This document shows positions 1 through 7,283 of a stretch of DNA of 17,451 nucleotides, one piece after another (the stretch's first letter is position 1; every line of letters starts with the position of its first letter). Source of the stretch: AB-629-J13 sp964496365 (GTDB lineage: Bacteria > Fidelibacterota > Marinisomatia > Marinisomatales > AB-629-J13); contig CAZBZK010000031.1 of NCBI GenBank assembly GCA_964496365.1, forward strand, positions 1 to 17,451, read 5' to 3'. The translations under genes were made by a program, and so were the position numbers. The notes beneath the pieces are model-generated. The model searched no databases, was not told where the DNA came from, and saw nothing but the letters and a program-made list of their open reading frames with translations.

Positions 1-83
1 CTCCAATGAGTGGTGGTGTGTATTTCTTGCGAGTCCACTCTGGAAATACAACAGAGATAATGAAATTAATTTTACTGAAATAA
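1..83 (+). CDS. C-terminal fragment of a secreted protein with a type IX-style sorting tail
   Basis: Only the last 26 codons are inside the window (reading frame from base 3, stop TAA at 81-83). The visible peptide runs from PMSGGVYF to LILLK. It aligns without gaps to the last 26 residues of the next gene (PVPSGIYLYR...VMLLK), with about 10 identities including G-Y, R, S, T, K and the final LLK. This is the end of the beta-sandwich sorting domain that FCB-group bacteria use to export proteins across the outer membrane by the type IX (Por) system. The function of the missing body is unknown. The fragment and the next gene were probably both substrates of the same secretion route. The tail assignment is fairly sure; everything upstream is invisible. 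Confidence 0.7.
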   Translation, partial: PMSGGVYFLRVHSGNTTEIMKLILLK

Positions 84-111
84 ATGGTTGTGAAGTGTAA
101 AAAAATAATGT

Positions 112-142
112 ACACTCAAGACCGTTAAGTGGGTGTTTTTTT
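112..142 (+). terminator. Probable intrinsic terminator
   Basis: ACACTCA (112-118) pairs with TGGGTGT (130-136), seven base pairs with one G-T wobble, around an 11-base loop. A run of seven T (136-142) follows. It sits 29 bases after the stop of the partial upstream gene and before the ribosome binding site of the next gene, so it probably ends the upstream transcript. The stem is short and the loop large, hence moderate confidence. Confidence 0.5.
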
Positions 143-168
143 ATTAAATAATAACAAAAGGAACAAAA

Positions 169-3105
169 ATGAATAAATACATAACTTATATGTTTACTTT
201 AATTTTTGGAGTTGGATTGGTTTTTGCATCAGCCCAAAAACGTTCAGATAAAGTTGAAAAATATCAGATGCTTCCAAGGTTTGTTGAGCCAATTCAGTAT
301 CAAACTGATATTGAGGATGGAAGTTCTAACCCTATAAATCATCAGAATATAAATAGGGAAAATTCTGCGTGGACTGCTTTAGTGGATTCTTCCACAAATG
401 GATATGGACTGATTTTAGGATCAACCAGACCAATTTATGTTGATGAGGATAATGGCTGGTTTCTTGTGTTTAGACAATGGGCAGGAACTGGTACAACCCA
501 TGGTCAACTTGGTGCAGCCTATTCAGAAAATGGAATGGATTGGACCAATTATAACTATATAAATACCGGGTTTGATTGGCCTCCTTCCAATCGTCAAGCA
601 CGGTATCCAAGTGCATCTGGAAATCCTGATTACCCATACGCTATTTGGAATGAATACACAACCACCACAGGTGATTATGGTGGTAGAGCATTTTATACCT
701 ATGATGAATTTGGATGGGACGGAGGGTCATTTGCAGTTCCCATTGATATCAACAACCAAATTGATCCTTCATCAGATTTATGGGTTGGAAGCCCCGGTGT
801 ATCAATGGATGGAGATAATATGGTTGTAAATGTAGCCTATAATGATTGGACTCGAAATAATTATTATATGTTCCACAGCGAAGCCTATTCAGATGGTTTT
901 TTAGTTTTCGGAAATGAATTTATCATCATTGATGAACAGAATCATTTAGAACCGGGAACAGCTGATGGAAGTTATAATTCCAGCCCCGCAGTTAGTATGA
1001 ATCATGCTGGTGCAGGTGCAACGGGCTTGGTTGGACTTTTTGCAGGAGGATTAGATGATGCCAGTACCATTACGAATAATCATACATTCATATTTAAACT
1101 TACAGATGATCATGGACTAAGCTGGTATGGACCTGGAAACACCGCACCACCTTATTATAACGAGTGGTATTATTTTATTCCTGATAATGTATTTGAACAC
1201 ATGGTGAATAACGAGTTTTCAGAATATTGGGATCCATGTGCGGATTCAACGTCTGCAATTGTGGATTGGTGGAGCTATTATGAATATGATATGAAAATTG
1301 ATAGCGAAGGGAATCCACACATATTAATGGAAATCCTTCCTTGTGATGAATCGTTTTGTTACTATTTTGCAGGGGATGGAAGCGATTTAGGTGCAGGATG
1401 GTATCATTTTACCATTGACAAAGACAATATTGACAATCCGGGTTTTGTAAATACCCCCACCGGTTGGAATTATTCAAAAGTGGTTTTTTCTGGAGGTACA
1501 TGGGCATTTAACGAAGCGGGTGGAAGTAGTTATATTTGGACGACTCAAGCCCAGTTAGCCTTTGATCCAGATGATCCTGATTTAGTCTGGGTTGTTGGTG
1601 ACCTTGCTACCAAAGGCCCTGTGGAAGGATATGATCCTGAAGATGAATTTGATTGTGAGGAACCTTGGGAATGGTATCCAGAATGGAGTGCAGACGTTTA
1701 TGTTTTTAAATCTGAAGATAATGGTAGTACCTGGTGGAATCCACTCAATATAACCAATTCACCGGACGATACAGATTGGGAAGTCGGGTGTAATTCCCAG
1801 TCTGGATGGTGTAGTCCCGAGGAACAATATCCTCATGCATTTCAGTGGGCAACTAGTGATAATGTAAATTTAATGTTCCAAATGCCTGATTGGTATTTTA
1901 ACGAAATCGGGGACAACTCCGGAGCAGATCATAAAAATCGAGTCTATGCTGGTTCTGCTGAGTTCACAGAAAATAATCAACCGGATTATCCGCCGGCTGA
2001 CGGACCTTCTGCTGTAGATGTAGCTATATCTAATCAAGCTGGTTGGAATTTGGTTGGGTTACCTGTCGGTACGGATGAAAACTTATATACTCAAGTTTTC
2101 CCAAATTCCATTAACAATACGTGTTATGCCTTTGATTCTGGATATGTAACCGCAGATGCCCTTAATTTAGGTGAGGGATATTGGTTGCGATTTGATGAAG
2201 AGGGTGAGAATATGGTTAACGGAGAAGGCATGATGGCAATTCCCGCTACGTTAGCTTCTGGATGGAATTTGATTTCAGGTGGTTCGGAAAATACAGCAGT
2301 CAGTTCCATTAGCGATCCTAACGGTATAATTGTACCCAACACTTGTTATGGTTTTTCAACAGGATATGAAACGTCCACTGAATTAGTACCCGGCAAAGGG
2401 TATTGGATTCGGACGAATGATGCTGGTGATGTGGGCATTGGTGGGACCGGAAATCGAATCAGGGATTTTGTAAATCGCTTGGAAAATACAAATTCAATTT
2501 CATTCAATGGTAAAGCACTTCATTTCGATGTTGAAATTCCTAAAACAGAACAATTGAGCTACAGTTTACCGCCCGTTCCACCGGCCGGTGCCTTTGATGT
2601 TCGGTTTGATAACGATATGATTTATACGGGTACAAACGGAACCATAAAAATGATGAATCCTTTTGATGAACTTACGGTTTCATACCAAATAACAGATCAT
2701 TCCAAGTGGATACTATCATCTTCGAACGGTGATGTATTTGAACTAATTGGTTCAGGGCAGTTCTCTATATCAACATTGGAGTATGCTGAGTTTTCCTTAA
2801 TGAAAACAAATACTTCAGTTGAACCGGTCATATTCGGTTTAAAAGGTAGTTTCCCTAACCCGTTTAACCCAACTACAACCATTGATTATAGTGTGGAAAC
2901 CGAAGGGATGACATCCTTAGTGGTTTATGATATGATGGGTCGAGAAATTAAATCATTGGTATCTGGTTACATGACTCCAAATCACTATTCTGTGGTTTGG
3001 AATGGTAAAGATAATGGAGACAAACCTGTACCATCTGGAATTTATTTATACCGTTTGACATCAAGCGGTGTAACTGATATGCAAAAAGTAATGTTATTAA
3101 AATAA
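169..3105 (+). CDS. Secreted sialidase-fold (Asp-box) protein with type IX-style C-terminal sorting domain
   Basis: A 978-residue exported protein. Residues 1-22 form a signal peptide (positive MNKY start, hydrophobic core, ASA before the likely cut). Residues about 80-600 contain Asp-box motifs of the sialidase/BNR beta-propeller: SENGMDW (119-125), TDDHGLSWY (312-320) and the near-perfect SEDNGSTWW (515-523). I cannot place catalytic residues, so a sialidase activity is not claimed; carbohydrate or protein binding is equally possible. Two GWNL...GYW(L/I)R modules follow (625-675 and 698-749). The last 84 residues, starting at FPNPFNP (895-901), form the FlgD-like/Por sorting domain ending in VMLLK, expected to be removed or used as an anchor signal at the outer membrane. 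Start: ATG with AAAAGGA (156-162) about six bases upstream. The gene is flanked by terminators on both sides, so it is probably a single-gene transcript. Confidence 0.85.
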   Translation: MNKYITYMFTLIFGVGLVFASAQKRSDKVEKYQMLPRFVEPIQYQTDIEDGSSNPINHQNINRENSAWTALVDSSTNGYGLILGSTRPIYVDEDNGWFLVFRQWAGTGTTHGQLGAAYSENGMDWTNYNYINTGFDWPPSNRQARYPSASGNPDYPYAIWNEYTTTTGDYGGRAFYTYDEFGWDGGSFAVPIDINNQIDPSSDLWVGSPGVSMDGDNMVVNVAYNDWTRNNYYMFHSEAYSDGFLVFGNEFIIIDEQNHLEPGTADGSYNSSPAVSMNHAGAGATGLVGLFAGGLDDASTITNNHTFIFKLTDDHGLSWYGPGNTAPPYYNEWYYFIPDNVFEHMVNNEFSEYWDPCADSTSAIVDWWSYYEYDMKIDSEGNPHILMEILPCDESFCYYFAGDGSDLGAGWYHFTIDKDNIDNPGFVNTPTGWNYSKVVFSGGTWAFNEAGGSSYIWTTQAQLAFDPDDPDLVWVVGDLATKGPVEGYDPEDEFDCEEPWEWYPEWSADVYVFKSEDNGSTWWNPLNITNSPDDTDWEVGCNSQSGWCSPEEQYPHAFQWATSDNVNLMFQMPDWYFNEIGDNSGADHKNRVYAGSAEFTENNQPDYPPADGPSAVDVAISNQAGWNLVGLPVGTDENLYTQVFPNSINNTCYAFDSGYVTADALNLGEGYWLRFDEEGENMVNGEGMMAIPATLASGWNLISGGSENTAVSSISDPNGIIVPNTCYGFSTGYETSTELVPGKGYWIRTNDAGDVGIGGTGNRIRDFVNRLENTNSISFNGKALHFDVEIPKTEQLSYSLPPVPPAGAFDVRFDNDMIYTGTNGTIKMMNPFDELTVSYQITDHSKWILSSSNGDVFELIGSGQFSISTLEYAEFSLMKTNTSVEPVIFGLKGSFPNPFNPTTTIDYSVETEGMTSLVVYDMMGREIKSLVSGYMTPNHYSVVWNGKDNGDKPVPSGIYLYRLTSSGVTDMQKVMLLK
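2041..2415 (+). repeat. Two tandem GWNL-type protein modules inside the secreted protein
   Basis: Within the 978-residue protein, residues 625-675 and 698-749 are diverged copies of one unit. Both begin GWNL, have an NTCY(A/G)F segment in the middle followed by (S)TGY or SGY, and end G(E/K)GYW(L/I)R. The units are 51 and 52 residues long and offset by 73 residues. They probably form small beta-rich domains between the propeller and the sorting tail. The DNA copies have diverged, so this is an old duplication. Confidence 0.75.
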
Positions 3106-3130
3106 GTTTCGGTTAAATAAATCTGAATTA

Positions 3131-3166
3131 GGGGCTGTTCCAAAAAAGAACAGCCCCTTTTTTTTT
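3131..3166 (+). terminator. Strong intrinsic terminator after the secreted-protein gene
   Basis: A perfect 10-bp stem GGGGCTGTTC (3131-3140) / GAACAGCCCC (3148-3157) with a 7-base A-rich loop is followed at once by nine T (3158-3166). It lies 25 bases after the stop codon. This is textbook rho-independent structure, and its GC-rich stem stands out against the AT-rich surroundings. It isolates the secreted-protein gene from the housekeeping genes downstream. Confidence 0.93.
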
Positions 3167-3194
3167 GATTTTCAGTGAATAATTGATTTATATT
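3165..3194 (+). promoter_or_regulatory. Possible promoter for the yebC-ruvC-ruvA gene train
   Basis: TTGATT (3165-3170) and TATATT (3189-3194) are separated by 18 bases, a fair sigma70-type match. A second option, TTGATT (3183-3188) with TATTAA (3207-3212), also has an 18-base spacer. A promoter is expected somewhere between the terminator and yebC, but AT-rich DNA gives such matches by chance, and FCB bacteria can use other consensus sequences. Confidence 0.3.
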
Positions 3195-3272
3195 TTGAGT
3201 AAAATCTATTAATCCAATTTGGGAAAGGTCATTAGAATAGCGTAAATTTTTAGATAATTTTCAAAGGATAAA

Positions 3273-4010
3273 ATGTCTGGACACAGTAAATGGTCAACCA
3301 TTAAAAGAAAGAAGGGAGCTTTGGATGCAAAACGAGGGAAGATATTTACGACCATTATTAAAGAAATAACCGTTGCAGCAAGGAATGGAGGTGGAGACCA
3401 AAGTGCAAATCCCAGATTAAGGCAAGCTATTTTAAAAGCAAAAGGGGCAAATATGCCCCAGGATAATATTAAACGAGCCATTAAAAAAGGGACTGGAGAT
3501 TTACCGGGAGTTAATTATGAAGAGTTTGTATATGAAGGGTATGCACCGGGTGGAGTTGCTATACTTATGGAAGTTCTGACGGATAATAAAAATCGAACGG
3601 TTGCAGACATAAGGCACTTGATGACTAAATACGGAGGAAATTTGGGGGAAAATGGAAGTGTTGCTTGGATGTTTACAAAAAAAGGACAAATAGTCATAAA
3701 TAATTCATCAGGAGATGAAGATACAATCATGGAAGCAGTTTTGAATTCAGGTGCAGAGGATTTTGAATTGGAAGACGATCAATATGTTATTTTTACCCTG
3801 CCAAATCAACTGCTCCACGTTCGAGATTCATTGGATAAAAATGGTTATGAAATTGTTTCATCAGAGATAGAAATGGTACCTAATAGTCTTCAGAAAGTAA
3901 ATGGGAATGATGTTCCAAAGGTCTTATCCTTGTTGGAAGCTTTAGAGGACAATGAAGATATTAAAAGTGTGTATGCCAATATCGATTTGGATGAGGGTGA
4001 CATTAATTAG
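3273..4010 (+). CDS. yebC: YebC/TACO1-family protein
   Basis: A 245-residue cytoplasmic protein of the YebC/PmpR/TACO1 family, usual length about 240-250. Members have been described as DNA-binding regulators and, more recently, as ribosome-associated factors helping translation of difficult sequences such as polyproline; which applies here cannot be told from sequence. The N-terminal signature is intact: SGHSKWSTIKRKKG (2-15), then AKRGKIFT and the KEI..AAR..GGGDQ..NPRLR block, and the AKGANMPQDNI(K)RAIKKGTG segment. The middle has the family YEGY(A)PGG and VAWMF blocks. Start ATG with AAAGGA (3263-3268) just upstream. It is the first gene of the long co-directional gene train and sits next to ruvC and ruvA, a neighbourhood conserved in many bacteria. 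Confidence 0.95.
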   Translation: MSGHSKWSTIKRKKGALDAKRGKIFTTIIKEITVAARNGGGDQSANPRLRQAILKAKGANMPQDNIKRAIKKGTGDLPGVNYEEFVYEGYAPGGVAILMEVLTDNKNRTVADIRHLMTKYGGNLGENGSVAWMFTKKGQIVINNSSGDEDTIMEAVLNSGAEDFELEDDQYVIFTLPNQLLHVRDSLDKNGYEIVSSEIEMVPNSLQKVNGNDVPKVLSLLEALEDNEDIKSVYANIDLDEGDIN

Positions 4011-4050
4011 ATTGGTTTTAATTTTGTGTTGTATTTTGATTTGACGTTTT

Positions 4051-4539
4051 ATGAGGGTAATTGGATTTGATCCTGGATTAAGTGCTACTGGATTTGGAAT
4101 TATAGAATCCGTGGATAAACAACAAGTAAACCCAATTAATTTTGGTGTATTGAGACCACCTAGGAAGTTATGTCTCCCTGATAGGTTGAATTACTTATAT
4201 AAACATTCAATTGAATTACTCAATACGTATAAACCGGAAGTGTTGGCGATTGAAGATACATTTTACCATAAAAATATTAAATCCGCCATGTCATTAGGAC
4301 AAGCGAAGGGAACCTTACTTTTGGTCGGAACCCATGTGGGCATTCCCTGTGTTGAATACGCACCTCGAAAAGTAAAATTATCGGTGGTAGGAAACGGTGC
4401 AGCCACCAAGGAACAAGTAAACTTTATGATTTGTAACTTATTAAATTTAAAAGATAAAAATATACCAACAGATGCAACCGATGCTCTTGCGATTGCCTTG
4501 TGTTATGTCCATCAACAAACCTTAACTAAATATGATTGA
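4051..4539 (+). CDS. ruvC: Holliday junction resolvase RuvC
   Basis: A 162-residue endonuclease that cuts Holliday junctions symmetrically during recombination repair, working with the RuvAB branch-migration motor. All four acidic catalytic positions of the RNase H-like fold are visible: D7 in GFDPG, E68 in AIEDTF, and D141 and D144 in PTDATDALA. The DNA-contact segment A-P-R-K-V-K-x5-G-x-G-A-x-K (104-120) is also present. Length matches the family (E. coli about 173). No clear ribosome binding site precedes the ATG, so translation may depend on yebC, which ends 40 bases upstream. Its last eight bases overlap the start of ruvA, which suggests coupled translation. Confidence 0.96.
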   Translation: MRVIGFDPGLSATGFGIIESVDKQQVNPINFGVLRPPRKLCLPDRLNYLYKHSIELLNTYKPEVLAIEDTFYHKNIKSAMSLGQAKGTLLLVGTHVGIPCVEYAPRKVKLSVVGNGAATKEQVNFMICNLLNLKDKNIPTDATDALAIALCYVHQQTLTKYD

Positions 4540-5131
4540 TTCACTGTCTGGTATTGTCATTAAAAAAGATCCATCCATGGTAATCATTGATATTGGTGGA
4601 ATCCGCTTGAAGGTATTTATAACAGTTAGTTCTTTTGAACAGCTCCCCTCAAATGGAAATAAAATTGAATTATTAACTTATTTGCATGTCAAGGAAGACA
4701 TTTTAGACCTCTATGGTTTTAGCGGTGAAGATCAACGGGATTTATTTACTCTTTTAACTAGTGTGAATGGAATCGGTCCTAGGTCAGCATTGGGTATATT
4801 GTCTGGTGTCCGTTCGGAAGAATTAAAAAAAAGAATTAGCTCGGGGGATGTAAAATCTTTAACACTATTACCCGGAATTGGACCAAAAATTGCCAAGAGA
4901 ATCATTGTAGAATTGAAGGAAAAATTTGTTCCAACAAACATGGAAGACATTCCAGGTAGGCTCGGAGATTCCCCAGAATCGAAATTATTCAAAGATGCTC
5001 TCAACGCATTACAATCTCTTGGATACCATCGTTCACAGGCTTTTCGTTCTTTAAAGTCTGTTGAAACTTCAGGCGATTTAAATGGTAATTTGGAGGACAT
5101 AATTAAAAAAGCCTTGAGCCACATGAGTTAA
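4532..5131 (+). CDS. ruvA: Holliday junction branch-migration protein RuvA
   Basis: A 199-residue DNA-binding subunit of the RuvAB complex; tetramers hold the four-way junction and recruit the RuvB motor. Domain I is an OB fold (about 1-62, with the YLHVKED...LYGF segment at 50-63). Domain II has two helix-hairpin-helix motifs, VNGIGPRSA (78-86) and PGIGPKIAKRI (114-124). Domain III (about 150-199) is the flexible RuvB-binding part. Length is normal (E. coli 203). The start overlaps the end of ruvC by eight bases. The expected partner ruvB is not next in line; a DUF1015 gene follows after three bases. Confidence 0.96.
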   Translation: MIDSLSGIVIKKDPSMVIIDIGGIRLKVFITVSSFEQLPSNGNKIELLTYLHVKEDILDLYGFSGEDQRDLFTLLTSVNGIGPRSALGILSGVRSEELKKRISSGDVKSLTLLPGIGPKIAKRIIVELKEKFVPTNMEDIPGRLGDSPESKLFKDALNALQSLGYHRSQAFRSLKSVETSGDLNGNLEDIIKKALSHMS

Positions 5132-5134
5132 ACT

Positions 5135-6385
5135 ATGGTTAAAGTATTTCCATTTAAGGGTCTCCGTCCCAAACCGGATAGAGCAAAAGATATCGCATCT
5201 CCTCCTTATGATGTCCTGAATTCTCAGGAAGCACGGGACATTATTCAAAAAAAACCAAACTCTTTTTTACGGGTGAACAAACCTGAATGTGATTTTGATG
5301 ATTCCATTGACCCTCATAGTCAAATTATTTATGAAAAAGCTAAAATAAATTTGAATTCATTCATAAAAAAGGGATTAATGATTCAGGACACCACTCCATG
5401 TTTTTATGTATATAGGTTATCCATTGGGAATACAAGTCAAACGGGACTTTGTTGTGTGATGTCAATAGAGGACTATGATGATGGATTGATAAAAAAGCAT
5501 GAACATACTCGACCGGATAAAGTAAAAGACAGAACCAAACATATTGAAATACTGGAAGCTCAGGTAGGTCCGGTTTTTTCGATTTTTAGAAATAGAACTA
5601 ACGTAACAAAACTGTTTAAGAATTTAACCATAGAAAAACCGGAAACATCCTTTACAACGGAAGATGATGTAACCCATCAATTTTGGGTGATTGATAATTC
5701 TAACCTCATTCGGGAAATTCAATCCCAATTCAAAACAATTGATCATTGTTATATTGCTGATGGACATCATCGGTCAGAATCTGCTGCAGAAGTTTTTAGA
5801 CAAATCAACACAAAAGGAAAAGAATCTTCGTATCCAAATGCATACCAATATTTTTTACAAGTCTTGTTTCCCCATGATGAAGTCAATATTTTGCCTTATA
5901 ATCGCGTAGCAAAAATCCCCAACGACTTGTCTCTAAAACAATTACTTCACAATGCGGAATCAAAATTCAAAATTTCTCTAAATACAAACGGTTATTTTTC
6001 TCCCGATTCACCACATGTGTTTGGTGTTTATGCTGGCGGGAATTGGTATCGAATGGAATTATTGAAACAGACTTGGAGTTCGAATGATCCCGTAGGTGAG
6101 ATTGATGCAGAGATACTTCAAAAAAATTTTATTGACCCATTATTAGGCATACAAGACCCAAAAACGGATGATAGGATCCAATTTGTTGGTGGAATTAGAG
6201 GGCATAAGGCATTGGAAAAACAAGTAGATTCCGGGGATTTCGACATAGCATTTTCAATATTTGCAACCACCATTGATCAATTAATGAACGTTGCAGATTT
6301 ACAAAAAGTTATGCCACCCAAATCAACTTGGTTTGAACCAAAATTGAGAAGTGGAATGGTCGTTCATTTATTAGGAGGAAGATAA
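5135..6385 (+). CDS. DUF1015 family protein, probably linked to serine metabolism
   Basis: A 416-residue soluble protein of the DUF1015 family at typical length. Family motifs: SPPYDV (22-27), KHEHTRPDKVKDR (121-133) and YIADGHHRSE (206-215). The ADGHHR motif resembles the nucleotide-site motif of ParB-like folds, and to my recollection DUF1015 is placed with ParB/SerK-like proteins; SerK phosphorylates free L-serine using ADP. The gene is followed after one base by serA and then serC, a neighbourhood also known in Bacteroidota. No phosphoserine phosphatase (serB) gene is present here. A role at the phosphoserine/serine step, as a kinase or as a substitute for SerB, is therefore plausible but is inference. 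No membrane segment or signal peptide. The start ATG lies three bases after ruvA and lacks a clear ribosome binding site. Confidence 0.85.
   Translation: MVKVFPFKGLRPKPDRAKDIASPPYDVLNSQEARDIIQKKPNSFLRVNKPECDFDDSIDPHSQIIYEKAKINLNSFIKKGLMIQDTTPCFYVYRLSIGNTSQTGLCCVMSIEDYDDGLIKKHEHTRPDKVKDRTKHIEILEAQVGPVFSIFRNRTNVTKLFKNLTIEKPETSFTTEDDVTHQFWVIDNSNLIREIQSQFKTIDHCYIADGHHRSESAAEVFRQINTKGKESSYPNAYQYFLQVLFPHDEVNILPYNRVAKIPNDLSLKQLLHNAESKFKISLNTNGYFSPDSPHVFGVYAGGNWYRMELLKQTWSSNDPVGEIDAEILQKNFIDPLLGIQDPKTDDRIQFVGGIRGHKALEKQVDSGDFDIAFSIFATTIDQLMNVADLQKVMPPKSTWFEPKLRSGMVVHLLGGR
6373..6380 (+). promoter_or_regulatory. Strong ribosome binding site that fixes a TTG start
   Basis: AGGAGGAA (6373-6380) lies inside the last codons of the DUF1015 gene. 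GGAGG is eight bases before TTG at 6387-6389. It is among the best Shine-Dalgarno sequences in the window, and it supports the non-ATG start of the serA-like gene, whose first residues KILISDP are where this family normally begins. Confidence 0.75.
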
Positions 6386-6386
6386 A

Positions 6387-7274
6387 TTGAAGATATTAAT
6401 TTCAGATCCTTTTTATCCGGAGTTGGTTGAAAAGCTTAGTGTTTTTGGAAGGGTCACAACAAATAAATCGGAATATTCAAATGCAGATGTCATACTTATT
6501 CGTAGTGAAACAAAGGCAAATAAACTCTATTTAGAAAATGCCAAAAAATTAAAATGTATCATCCGTGGTGGAGTTGGAGTGGACAATGTTGATTTGAATA
6601 CGGCCAAACAGTTGGGGATTAAAGTATGCAATACACCTAAAGCATCTTCAGTTGCAGTCGCTGAGATGGCGATGACATTAATGTTATCACTCCCTAACCA
6701 TTTGGTAAAAGCAGACATTTCAATGCATAAAAATGAGTGGTTGAAGAAACAATTAAAAAGATCAGAGTTATATGGAAAAACACTAGGGATTATAGGTTAT
6801 GGTCGAATTGGAAAAGAAGTTGCTCATAGAGCTAAAGCATTTGGAATGAATATTATAGGGTATCACTACCGTGAAATCCAAAGCGAATTTGGTCTGGTTT
6901 ATTTGGATATAAAAAAAGTATTAAACCAATCAGATTTTATTTCTCTGCATTTACCGTTAACCGAAGAAACCGTAGGAATATTAGACGGATTAAAATTAAA
7001 AGAATGTAAGCCGGGTGCATTTATTATCAACACAGGAAGGGGAGGAACTGTGGATGAATCGGCATTAGCAAACGAATTGTCCCGTGGACACATTGGTGGA
7101 TATGCTTCTGACGTATGGCAACAATCTCCACCAAAAGATTCTCCTTTGATGAATGCACCAAATGTATTGATGACTCCCCATTTGGGAGCCTCTACACAGG
7201 AATGTATGTTTCGAATTGGAGAGGAAATAATCGAGATTCTAATTCATTTTACACAGAATCCAAAATTGAATTAA
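6387..7274 (+). CDS. serA: D-3-phosphoglycerate dehydrogenase-like 2-hydroxyacid dehydrogenase, short form
   Basis: A 295-residue cytoplasmic NAD(P)-dependent dehydrogenase, probably oxidising 3-phosphoglycerate to 3-phosphohydroxypyruvate, the first step of serine synthesis. Seen: substrate loop RGGVGVDNVD (60-69), Rossmann motif GYGRIG (137-142), catalytic R218 in NTGRGG and catalytic H265 in TPHLGAST. It ends after the dehydrogenase core and lacks the ACT domain that gives serine feedback in the long form. Two oddities: the catalytic Glu normally in a DVF..EP motif is Ser (S248 in DVWQQSPP), and the Asp after the second Rossmann strand that favours NAD is His (H160 in IIGYHYR). Start is TTG, set by AGGAGGAA. 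It lies one base after DUF1015 and nine before serC; that context supports serA over other hydroxyacid dehydrogenases. Confidence 0.82.
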   Translation: MKILISDPFYPELVEKLSVFGRVTTNKSEYSNADVILIRSETKANKLYLENAKKLKCIIRGGVGVDNVDLNTAKQLGIKVCNTPKASSVAVAEMAMTLMLSLPNHLVKADISMHKNEWLKKQLKRSELYGKTLGIIGYGRIGKEVAHRAKAFGMNIIGYHYREIQSEFGLVYLDIKKVLNQSDFISLHLPLTEETVGILDGLKLKECKPGAFIINTGRGGTVDESALANELSRGHIGGYASDVWQQSPPKDSPLMNAPNVLMTPHLGASTQECMFRIGEEIIEILIHFTQNPKLN

Positions 7275-7283
7275 GGAAAAATC

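Noticed and set aside
88..116. TTGTGA-17-TACACT as a promoter for the secreted-protein gene
   Set aside because: Only four of six matches in each hexamer, and it overlaps the probable terminator stem, so transcription from it would meet the terminator at once.
4732..5124. Minus-strand open frame of 130 codons inside ruvA
   Set aside because: Antisense shadow of ruvA; no ribosome binding site or recognisable motif.
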